Shown one piece after another: positions 55,490-63,500 of a DNA stretch of 64,000 bases (its first letter is position 1; every line of letters begins with the position of its first letter). Below the pieces are notes generated by a model, which saw only the letters and a list, made by a program, of their open reading frames with translations, made no database searches and was not told where the DNA came from. This DNA comes from Amycolatopsis orientalis DSM 43388 (lineage in GTDB: Bacteria; Actinomycetota; Actinomycetes; Mycobacteriales; Pseudonocardiaceae): positions 1 through 64,000 of the forward strand of contig NZ_ASXG01000039.1 in NCBI RefSeq assembly GCF_000411975.1. Direction: 5' to 3'. The translations under genes were made by a program, and so were the position numbers.

Positions 55490-56135
55490 TCAGCCTCGCG
55501 CGAACCAGACCACGTCCGGTTCGCCGCGCGGCACCGGAATCTCCGCCACGTCCACCTCGGCGAACCGCTCCCGCAGCCGGGCCGTGAACCCCGGTGCCGC
55601 GCCCGCGCTCCACACCGCCAGCACCCCGCCCGGACGCAGCAGCTGGGACAGCCGCGCCAAAGCCGGAATCGGCGTACAACGACGCATTCCCCTCGGTGAC
55701 TGTCCACTCTGGACCGTTGTCGATGTCCAGGCACAGCGCGTCGAACGTCTCGCTCGTGGCCCGCAGCCACTCCAGCAGATCCGCCTCGACCACCGTCACC
55801 CGCGGATCGTCCAATGCCGCCCCGTGCACCTCGCGCAGCGGGCCGGTGCGGTTCCACCCGATCACCGCCGGTTCGCGTTCCACCACGACCACGGAACCGA
55901 CCGCGGCGTGGTCCAGCGCGGCCCGCAGCGAAAACCCGACGCCGAGGCCGCCGATCAGCACTCGCGCGCCGGGCGCGAGCCGGTCGGCGGCTCCGGTGAC
56001 GAGCAGCCGTTCCGACTCGCCGTTGCGGGTGTCCATCAGGAACATCCCGTTTTCGATCACCTCGAACTCGGCTCCGTCACGTCGCAGCACCAGTTCGCCG
56101 CCGTGCCCGGGCACGGTTTCCAGTACCTCCGCCAC
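55490..56135 (-). pseudogene. spermidine-synthase-like methyltransferase with a frameshift
   Basis: The N-terminal part (from 56135) reads as a spermidine synthase-fold protein: MAEVLETVPGHGGELVLRRDG, VLIGGLGVGFSLRAALDH (Rossmann motif), VVVVEREPAVIGWN, and DALCLDIDNGPEWTVTEGNASLYADSG. There the frame goes wrong. The expected continuation, LARLSQLLRPGGVLAVWSAGAAPGFTARLRERF and a proper end PDVVWFARG with stop at 55490, is in another frame. Removing one base from the CTTTG run (AAA at 55660-55662 on the plus strand) restores a single frame. As given, the N-terminal frame runs on antisense through the HhH-GPD gene to 55197. Sequencing error and real inactivation cannot be told apart. Confidence 0.82.
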
Positions 56136-56148
56136 GCCCGGCAGCTTC

Positions 56149-57339
56149 TCAGACCGCGACCTCCTCGCGGATCTCAGCCCGCTTCCGCGCGCCCCAGAAG
56201 AACACGACCACGAGCATCGCCGCGGCGGCGAGGATCGCCGCGACCTCCGGCAGGACGGTCGGCCCGGCCGAGGTCAGCACCGCACCGCCGACGATGCCGG
56301 ACAACCCGACGCCGAGGTAGATCGCCGAGGCGTTGAGCGACAGCGCGAGACCGGCGTGCCCCGGCGACAGCTCGATGAGCCGATGCTGCACCGGCGGGCT
56401 GAACGACCAGTTCGCCACGCCCCACACGAACAACGTGATCCCGGCCCCGACGACGGTCGTCGCGGTGAACGGCAGCAGCACCATCACGGCGGTGAACCCG
56501 ACGAGGATGACCAGCAGCGGCTTGCGCGCACCCCACCGGTCAGCCGCGCGGCCGCCGGCGAAGTTGCCGATCGCGCCGCCGATGCCGTAGCAGAACAGCA
56601 GCACCGTGACCGTCCCGCCGGAAACGCCCGCGGTGGCCGTCAAGACCGGCGACACCAGCGTGTAGACCATGAACGCGGCGAGGCAGGCGAGCGTGGTGGT
56701 GACCAGCAGCGCGACGACCCGCTTGTCCCGCGCGACCGCGAACCGCTCGGCGAGCCCGACCGCGGGCGGCGGCGCCACCTTCGGCAACGCGACCCGCACC
56801 CCGATCGCACCGAGCAGCGACAGCAGGCCGACGAACAGGAAAGCCCCTTCGTAGCCGAACTGCTGGGAGATCACGCTGCCCAGCGGGACGCCGAAGATCA
56901 ACGCGATGGTGAGTCCTCCGAACACCAGCGACACAGCTCGGCCGCGACGTTCCGGCGTGGTCAGTTCAGCCGCGACTGCGGTGGCGGCCGGGGTGTACAC
57001 GGCGGCCCCGATCGCCGTGACGACCCGCGCGATCAGCAGCGTGGCGTACCCGGGCGCGACGGCCGCGAAGATGTTCCCGACCGCGGCCACCGCGAGCGCG
57101 GCGACCAGCAGCGTGCGCCGTTCCCACCGGCCGGTGGCGGCGGCGAACAGCGGAGAGCCCACCGCGTACGCGATGGCGAACGAGGTGACGAGCTGCGCCG
57201 CGGCCGTCGCGGAGATGTGCAGTTCGGAGGTGAGCGCCGGCAACAGCCCGGCCACGATGTAGCCGCTGGTGCCGACGCCGAAGGCCCCGAACGCGAGCAC
57301 CGAGTTCCGGGCCGCCGCCGAGGAGGAGACGCTGGACAT
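56149..57339 (-). CDS. MFS exporter (DHA1-like)
   Basis: A 396-residue drug:H+ antiporter-type MFS protein with 12 helices. It has VGTSGYIVAGLLPALTSELHISATAAAQLVTSF at the N-terminus, as in AraJ/Cmr-type exporters, the ATGRWERR loop 2-3 motif, and the motif-C-like LIFGVPLGSVISQQFGY. GGGGGACATCC precedes the ATG. Divergent from the ArsR regulator, whose likely operators lie in between; probably an inducible efflux pump for an unknown compound. Confidence 0.9.
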   Translation of the reverse strand: MSSVSSSAAARNSVLAFGAFGVGTSGYIVAGLLPALTSELHISATAAAQLVTSFAIAYAVGSPLFAAATGRWERRTLLVAALAVAAVGNIFAAVAPGYATLLIARVVTAIGAAVYTPAATAVAAELTTPERRGRAVSLVFGGLTIALIFGVPLGSVISQQFGYEGAFLFVGLLSLLGAIGVRVALPKVAPPPAVGLAERFAVARDKRVVALLVTTTLACLAAFMVYTLVSPVLTATAGVSGGTVTVLLFCYGIGGAIGNFAGGRAADRWGARKPLLVILVGFTAVMVLLPFTATTVVGAGITLFVWGVANWSFSPPVQHRLIELSPGHAGLALSLNASAIYLGVGLSGIVGGAVLTSAGPTVLPEVAAILAAAAMLVVVFFWGARKRAEIREEVAV

Positions 57340-57367
57340 GGATGTCCCCCAACCAGACCTGAACGAA

Positions 57368-57441
57368 TAGTTCGACGAACGTCGTAGTTCGATGACGACC
57401 GTACACGGACCGGCTGACAATTTCGACAGCCGTCGTACTAT
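57368..57441. promoter_or_regulatory. ArsR operator candidates and leaderless ArsR promoter
   Basis: TAGTTCGA occurs twice in direct repeat, 17 bp apart (57368-57375 and 57385-57392), overlapping the palindrome GTTCG-A-CGAAC (57370-57380) and CGAC-GAAC-GTCG (57373-57384). To the right, CTGACA (57414-57419), 16 bp and TACTAT (57436-57441) form a good promoter ending 6 bases before the ArsR ATG. Confidence 0.55.
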
Positions 57442-57447
57442 GGACGC

Positions 57448-57771
57448 ATGCCCGCCTCCGCGCCCCTGCCCCCGCTCGTCTACCCGGACCGCGACGAGAT
57501 CACGGTCGAAGGAGTGCTGCGCGCGCTGGCCGACCCGGTCCGGCTGGCCATGGTCCGGCAGCTGGCGAACTCCGAAACGGAGGTCTCGTGCAGCGGTTTC
57601 GAGGTGCCGGTGACCAAGTCCACACTCACCCATCACCTCGCGACGCTGCGCCAGGCCGGGGTGATCGCCGGCCGCCAGGTGGGCACCACCCGGTACAACT
57701 CGTTGCGCCGCAACGATCTCGACGCGCTGTTCCCCGGCCTGCTCGACGGCGTCCTGGCCGCGCCCCGCTGA
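57448..57771 (+). CDS. ArsR-type winged-helix regulator
   Basis: A 107-residue regulator. The ADPVRLAMVRQL segment (about 30-41) and the recognition helix KSTLTHHLATLRQAGVI (about 58-74), then the wing GRQVGTTRYNSLRR, define the ArsR fold. One Cys (VSCSG) is present but no metal-binding CxC, so it probably senses an organic ligand. It is leaderless (TACTAT 6 bases before the ATG). It stands between two MFS exporter genes and most likely controls the divergent one. Confidence 0.9.
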   Translation: MPASAPLPPLVYPDRDEITVEGVLRALADPVRLAMVRQLANSETEVSCSGFEVPVTKSTLTHHLATLRQAGVIAGRQVGTTRYNSLRRNDLDALFPGLLDGVLAAPR

Positions 57772-57956
57772 GCGGTCCCGGCACGTGGCGGGCCTCACCC
57801 GAATACCGGGATGACAAGGCCGCCCTCCATCGGTTCAACTAGAGCGAGACAGCACGACGACGTCGGGGCTGTCTAGTTTTTTGCCCTCGTTCTAAAGCGC
57901 TTCAGAAGCCTGCGACCCAGGCGCTGAGAAAACGATTTCTCAAGGAAGGGAGAGCC
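57772..57956 (+). promoter_or_regulatory. structured leader of the second MFS gene
   Basis: The 185 bases contain, in order: a possible 21-codon leader frame (ATG 57811 to TAG 57874, starting MTRPPSIG), the terminator hairpin at 57847-57881 that includes its stop, an 18-bp near-palindrome TTCTAAAGCGCTTCAGAA (57890-57907) with the AAGCGCTT core of LacI-family operators, and a perfect TGAGAAA-ACGA-TTTCTCA hairpin (57925-57942) directly before the ribosome binding site. Confidence 0.45.
57847..57881 (+). terminator. terminator or attenuator upstream of MFS gene
   Basis: AGACAGC (57847-57853) pairs with GCTGTCT (57868-57874), inside which GACGTC can fold further; the stem is followed by AG and a run of six T. 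It ends the ArsR transcript, or attenuates read-through into the MFS gene 76 bases on. Confidence 0.75.
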
Positions 57957-59135
57957 GTGCCCGTCGCGTTGCTCGCGCTCGCCGTCGGTGCCTTCGGCAT
58001 CGGGACCACCGAGTTCGTGATGATGGGCGTGCTGCCCTTGACCGCCGCGGACTTCCACATCGACATCCCGTCCGCGGGGTACTTCATCTCCGCCTACGCG
58101 CTCGGCGTGGTGATCGGCGCGCCGCTGCTCACCGCGCTGGCGGTCCGGTTGCCGCGCAAAACGATGCTGCTGGCGATGATGGGGCTGTTCACGGTCGGCA
58201 ACGGGCTGTTCGCGCTTTCGCCGAACCAGGACTTCGGCATCGCGTTCCGGTTCCTCGCCGGTCTGCCGCACGGCGCGTTCTTCGGCGCCGGCGCGGTCGT
58301 CGCCTCCAGCCTCGCGCAGCCGGGCCAGCGCGCGAAGGCGGTGTCGATGATGTTCATGGGCCTGACCCTGGCGAACGTCATCGGCGTCCCGCTCGGCACG
58401 CTGCTCGGCCAGCAGGTCGGCTGGCGCGCGACGTTCGGCGTCGTCGCGGTGATCGGCCTGCTCGCGATCGCCGCCATCGCGAAGCTGGTGCCGCACCAGG
58501 GCCGCCCGGCCGACCCGTCGATCCGCGGCGAACTCGGCGCGTTCCGCCGCCCGCAGGTGTGGCTTGCGCTGGCGATCGTGATGTTCGGGCTCGGCGGCGT
58601 CTTCGCCTGCATGTCCTACATCGCGCCGATGCTGACCGACGTCGCCGGATACTCGCCCGCCAACGTCACGGTGCTGCTTTCGCTGGCCGGGGTCGGCATG
58701 ACGATCGGCAACTACCTCGGCGGACGGCTCGCGGACAAGGCGCTGATGCCGAGCCTGTACGTCGCGCTGCTCGCTCTCGCGACCGTGCTGTCGATCTTCA
58801 CCGTGACCGCGCAGGGCAAGGTCGGCGCGGCGGTGACGATCTTCTTCGTCGGCGTCGCTGGCTTCATGATCGGCCCGATGATGCAGGCACGGACCATGGA
58901 GAAGGCGGGCGGCACGCCGTCGCTGGTTTCGGCCGCGGTGCAGTCGGCGTTCAACATCGCCAACTCGATCGGTGCGTACCTCGGCGGCCTGGTCATCGCG
59001 GGCGGGCTCGGCCTGCTGGCCCCGAACTGGGTCGGAGCGCTGCTGGCCGTGCTCGGGGTGTCGATCGCCGCGGTGTCCGGGTTGCTGGACCGGCGCGAGG
59101 CGCGGGTCCAGAAGGAACTCGCGCTCGCGTCCTGA
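57957..59135 (+). CDS. MFS exporter (AraJ/DHA1-like)
   Basis: A 392-residue, 12-helix exporter. The start VALLALAVGAFGIGTTEFVMMGVLPLTAADFHIDIPSAGYFISAYALGVVIGAPLLT is the canonical AraJ/chloramphenicol-resistance type N-terminus. The LTLANVIGVPLGTLLGQQVGWRATF segment is motif C of drug exporters. The GTG follows AAGGAAGGGAG, which lies beside a 7-bp hairpin. Substrate unknown. It shows only general similarity to the exporter at 56149, so the two are not a recent duplication. Confidence 0.92.
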   Translation: MPVALLALAVGAFGIGTTEFVMMGVLPLTAADFHIDIPSAGYFISAYALGVVIGAPLLTALAVRLPRKTMLLAMMGLFTVGNGLFALSPNQDFGIAFRFLAGLPHGAFFGAGAVVASSLAQPGQRAKAVSMMFMGLTLANVIGVPLGTLLGQQVGWRATFGVVAVIGLLAIAAIAKLVPHQGRPADPSIRGELGAFRRPQVWLALAIVMFGLGGVFACMSYIAPMLTDVAGYSPANVTVLLSLAGVGMTIGNYLGGRLADKALMPSLYVALLALATVLSIFTVTAQGKVGAAVTIFFVGVAGFMIGPMMQARTMEKAGGTPSLVSAAVQSAFNIANSIGAYLGGLVIAGGLGLLAPNWVGALLAVLGVSIAAVSGLLDRREARVQKELALAS

Positions 59136-59145
59136 CGAAGTCCGG

Positions 59146-59457
59146 CTAGGAGGAGGCGTCGAACGGGCCGCCGACGATCGACAGCGAGATGTAGAGCACC
59201 GCGGCGCACAACGCGCCGTAGGTGAGGATGTCGACGGCCTTGCCGCGAATCGCGAGCAGCCCGGCGCGCTCCTCCGGCAGCACGGCACGCAGCACCCCGG
59301 CCACGAACAGCGCCACGCCGACCAGCGCCGCGCCCTCGCGCCAGTGGTACTGCAGCGCCCGCACCACAGCCGCGGCCAGCAGCAGCACGATCACCGCGAA
59401 CGGCACGTGGACGAGCCAGGGACGATCGCCGCGGTGCCGTTGCCCGGTCATCGCCAT
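59146..59457 (-). CDS. DUF3017 membrane protein
   Basis: A 103-residue protein with a hydrophilic basic N-terminus and three membrane helices (about 16-35, 41-60, 76-95), matching DUF3017, which typically follows folD in actinobacteria. ATG 59457 overlaps the folD stop (TGATG), so the two are coupled. Function unknown. Confidence 0.87.
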   Translation of the reverse strand: MAMTGQRHRGDRPWLVHVPFAVIVLLLAAAVVRALQYHWREGAALVGVALFVAGVLRAVLPEERAGLLAIRGKAVDILTYGALCAAVLYISLSIVGGPFDASS

Positions 59458-60320
59458 CAGCGGGCGGCCGCGCGTTCCGCAGCCTCGACGACGTTGGTGA
59501 CCAGCATCGCCCGCGTCATCGGGCCCACGCCGCCGGGGTTCGGCGACAGCCAGCCGGCCACCTCCGCGACCGCCGGGTCGACATCGCCGGTGAGCTTGCC
59601 GTCGACGTGCGAGACGCCGACGTCCAGCACCGCCGCGCCGGGCTTGACCATGTCCGGCTTGATGATCCCGGGCACGCCCGCCGCGGCGATCACGATGTCC
59701 GCGCGGCGCACCTCGGCGGCGAGGTCGCGGGTGCCGGTGTGGCAAAGCGTGACGGTGGAGTTCTCGCTGCGCCGGGTGAGGAGCAAGCCGAGCGTGCGGC
59801 CGACGGTGATGCCGCGGCCGACCACGGTGACCTGCGCGCCGTTCAGCTCGACGCCGTGCCGCTTGAGCAGCTCGATGATTCCGTACGGGGTGCACGGCAG
59901 CGCGCCCGGTTCACCGAGCACGAGCCGGCCGAGGCTGATCGGCGCGAGGCCGTCGGCGTCCTTCTCCGGGTCGATGCGCTCCAGGACGCGGTTCGCGTCG
60001 AGGTGCTTCGGCAGCGGCAGCTGGACGAGGTAGCCGTGGCAGGCCGGGTCGGCGTTCAGCTCGTCGATGACGGCCTCGAGCTTCTCCTGCGAGATGTCCG
60101 CGGGCAGGTCGCGGCGGATCGAGTTGACGCCGATCTTCGCGCTGTCCGCGTGCTTCATCTTCACGTAGGAGTGGGAACCGGGGTCGTCGCCGACCAGCAC
60201 CGTGCCCAGTCCAGGAGTGATCCCCTTCTCCGCGAGCGCGGCCACGCGGGGGCGCAACTCTGCGAAAATGGCGTTCTTCGTGGCCTTGCCGTCGAGAATC
60301 TTCGCCGTCACGGCGGCCAT
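59457..60320 (-). CDS. folD: bifunctional methylenetetrahydrofolate dehydrogenase/cyclohydrolase
   Basis: Interconverts 5,10-methylene-, methenyl- and 10-formyl-tetrahydrofolate in one-carbon metabolism. The 287-residue protein has [14 protein letters not shown] with the catalytic Lys (near 55), [12 protein letters not shown], the NADP-binding [16 protein letters not shown] and the C-terminal NPGGVGPMT. First gene of folD-DUF3017; divergent from the giant repeat protein. Confidence 0.96.
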   Translation of the reverse strand: MAAVTAKILDGKATKNAIFAELRPRVAALAEKGITPGLGTVLVGDDPGSHSYVKMKHADSAKIGVNSIRRDLPADISQEKLEAVIDELNADPACHGYLVQLPLPKHLDANRVLERIDPEKDADGLAPISLGRLVLGEPGALPCTPYGIIELLKRHGVELNGAQVTVVGRGITVGRTLGLLLTRRSENSTVTLCHTGTRDLAAEVRRADIVIAAAGVPGIIKPDMVKPGAAVLDVGVSHVDGKLTGDVDPAVAEVAGWLSPNPGGVGPMTRAMLVTNVVEAAERAAAR

Positions 60321-60585
60321 TGTCGCAGAGCCGCCGGAGACTGCCGGTCAGGAGTGGGTCCTGCACGCTGCGTGCACGCGACACCACCCGATCGGCCCGC
60401 GCGTCTTCCGTCGAATCAGCCGTCCCGGGTCTTAAGCTGGAGGGGCTCCACCGCATCACCCACCCAGGCGTGTGACCCGTGCCATATCGCGTCCGCCGAG
60501 GTCAGCGGGCACGTCCACCGGCTCGAGGGTGGCAAAAGCCCTATGCGGGGTGCGTTCGTGCGCGCGAACAGTCAAAATGTTCCCC

Positions 60586-63500
60586 GTGGCACAACCGACG
60601 ACGCAGCTGAACGCGACGGAGCAGGACACTCTGGTCAAGCAGATCGGACTGGCCCTGCTGCGCGCCGCCCCGCGCGACTGGCGCAAAGTCTCCGCGGAGT
60701 ACCGAGCCGTCGGCAGGTACCACGAGCTGACCGGCGAGATCGTGCTCGAGGACGGCTCCACTCAGGAATGGATCGCGACGCACGACATCGCGACCCTCTT
60801 CGGGAGACTCCGCGCGGGCATGTACCGCGACGGCCGCGGCACCTGGTTCAACGCGCGCTACCAGCTGGACCACCCCTCCAGCTACAACCTCGAGTACAAC
60901 CGCGACGAGCCGCAGTGGCACCTCGCGCCGCCGCCCCAGGCGTACTCCGACGAGCTGCGCATGTTCCCGCGCACCGAGGAGAACGTGCCCGAGTGGCTGA
61001 TCCGCCGGATGTCCGGCCTCGGTCCGGAACAGCCCGGCCCGCACTTCCGCATCGCGCGGATCTTCGACACCATCGGCCCGGCCGGCCGCCCGGTCATCAA
61101 CCGTCCCGACCTGGACGTCGACGAGCAGGACCGGCTGCTGGAGTACCTCGACCACGCCCCGGTCGTGGTCCAGGACCGCGGCTACGACATCGACCGGCTC
61201 GCACAGACCCCGGAAGCGACGGTCCCGGTCGCCTTCCACAGCGACGGCCACTGGATCTGGCCCGCCGCGGTGAACTTCTACCTCCGCACCTACGGCGTCT
61301 CGCCGGAAGCGGATCTGATCGAGCACATCCGCGCCAACGGCTTCCAGCTGCCGCAGGTGGACGAGCTGACCCTGCAGGGCGCGGCGGCTTATCTGACTCG
61401 CGGAAGCCAGACTCCGCAGCAACGCCCCGCTCCCGGCGGGCCGGGTGCCGGTGGTCCGGCGGCTGGCGGCCCCGGAGCGAGTGGGCCTGGTGGTCCCGGA
61501 GCGGGCGGTCCCGCAGCAGGTGGGCCCGGTGGTCCCGGATCTGCTGCCGGTGGTCCTGGGTCTGGCCCCGGCGGGCCCGGAGCAGGCGGTCCCGGTGCGG
61601 GAAGTCCCAGTGCTGGCGGTCCCAGTGGTCCGGCGGCGGGCGGCCCCGGTGGACCTGGCGGTCCGGGCAGCGCCGGTGGACCCGGCGGTGCCAGCGGGCC
61701 TGGCGGATTCGACGCCAACGGACCTGGTGCCGGTGGACCCGGTGCTGACCGCCCCGGCACTGGTGCCGCCGGAGTAGGCGCAGCCGCCGCTGGACTCGGC
61801 GCGGCCGGTCTCGGCGCGGCCGCCGTCGGCGCGGCAAGCCATTCCGGCGGGAGCGGCAGCCCTGACAACTTCCACCCCGCCGACAACCTCGGCGGCCCCG
61901 ACTCCGGCAGGCCCGGCGCGACCGACCGACCCCAGGGCGACAACTTCCACCCCGCCGACAACCTCGGCGGCCCCGACTCCGGCAGGCCCGGCGCGACCGA
62001 CCGACCCCAGGGCGACAACTTCCACCCCGCCGACGACTACGGCAGGCCCGGTGCCCCGGACGAGCCCGGCTTCGACGACCGCGGCGGCTCGAACGAGCAA
62101 TTCGAGCCGCACGGGCCCACTGCCCGAGGCGGTTCGGATCGGCGCGACCGGCCGGGTCCGCAGGGCCCCGGCCCGCAGGGTGCCCAGGGTCCCGCGGGCG
62201 GTCCCGGCGCACCGAGCGGTCCGCAGGGAACGCGCGTGTCCCCGCCGGTTGCCGGGCCGGACAGCCCTGGCGGGTCGCACGGTCTGGGCGCTGCCGCTGC
62301 GGTGGCGGGAGCAGCGGGAGCCGCCGGTGTGGCCGGAGCCGTCGCGAGTGGCGCGCACGCCGAATCCGGCCATCCGCACGAGGCTGGCTACGACGAGCAC
62401 CCCGACACCACCCGTTACGCCGAACCCGGCCACGCCGACGACTACGACCAGCACGGCCACGCGGACGCCTACGACCAACGAGGGCACGCCGAGCACTACG
62501 ACCAGCACGACGAGGGTTACGAAGAGGCTGGCCACGACGGCTACCGGGAACCCGGAACCCACGACGGCTACGACGAACCGGCACCGCACGACGCTCGCGG
62601 ATACGACGCTCAGCCGTACGACGAGCAGCACGAGTACCAGGACGGCGCCTCCCACGAGGCCGGCGCGTACGCCGAGCCGCACGGGTACGACGAAGCCGCC
62701 GGCCAGCACGGCCATGACGAAACTGGGTACGACGGACCCGCGCACCACGTCGACGACCGTCACCGCGAAGCGGCGGCCGACTACGACGACGGGTACGACG
62801 ACCACCGCGACCCGCACGGGAGCAGCATCCCCGGTGTCGGCGCGTTCGAGCAGCCCGCTGCTCCGAGCAAGGAGGAGGGGCTGGTCGGCGCGGACGGCCT
62901 CATCGGTGCCGACGGGCTCATCGGCGCGGACAGCTCCGCCGACGAACCCGCCGCTCCGAACCGCCACAACGCCGAGCCGGACGCCGGCCGGCGCGGCGCG
63001 GCACCGGAGGACGCTCGCCCCGCGGACCAGGAAGGCGGCCGTCGGCGCGCCCAGCCGGATGCCGAAGCGGACGACAGCCGCCGGGACGACGTGCGGCTGA
63101 ACGCCGAGGACGGCGGACGGCGCAGCGCAGAATCCGACAGCCCGGCCGAACCGGCGGACGAGCACGGCAGTCACGTCGGTGCGACCGCGGCCGGGGTCGC
63201 GGCGGCCGGTGGGCTGGCCGCCGCCGGTCTTGCCGCCGCGCACGGCCGTGGCCGCGAGAAGGAGGCCGAGGGCCGCCACGGCACCGCGCCGGAGCGTCCC
63301 GCGGAGCCGCCCTTCGAGCAGGACTTCGACAACGCGCAGTACGACCGCTACGACGACGGTCACTACGACGACGAAGACCACACCGACGTCCACCACGACC
63401 TCGTCCCCGGCCGCAACGGCACCGGTCCGGGCCACCCGGCCGACGACGAGGACGACACCGACGTGCACCAGCCGGTCGACGCCGGGTCCGAGGAGCCGGT

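Noticed and set aside
55594-57387. 597-codon plus-strand frame opposite the spermidine-synthase-like and MFS genes
   Set aside because: Antisense shadow, Arg/Asp-rich and without a ribosome binding site or domain.
60554-60569. GTTCG-CGAAC inverted repeat upstream of the giant gene
   Set aside because: Only a 5-bp arm in GC-rich DNA; not distinguishable from chance and no regulator gene is adjacent.
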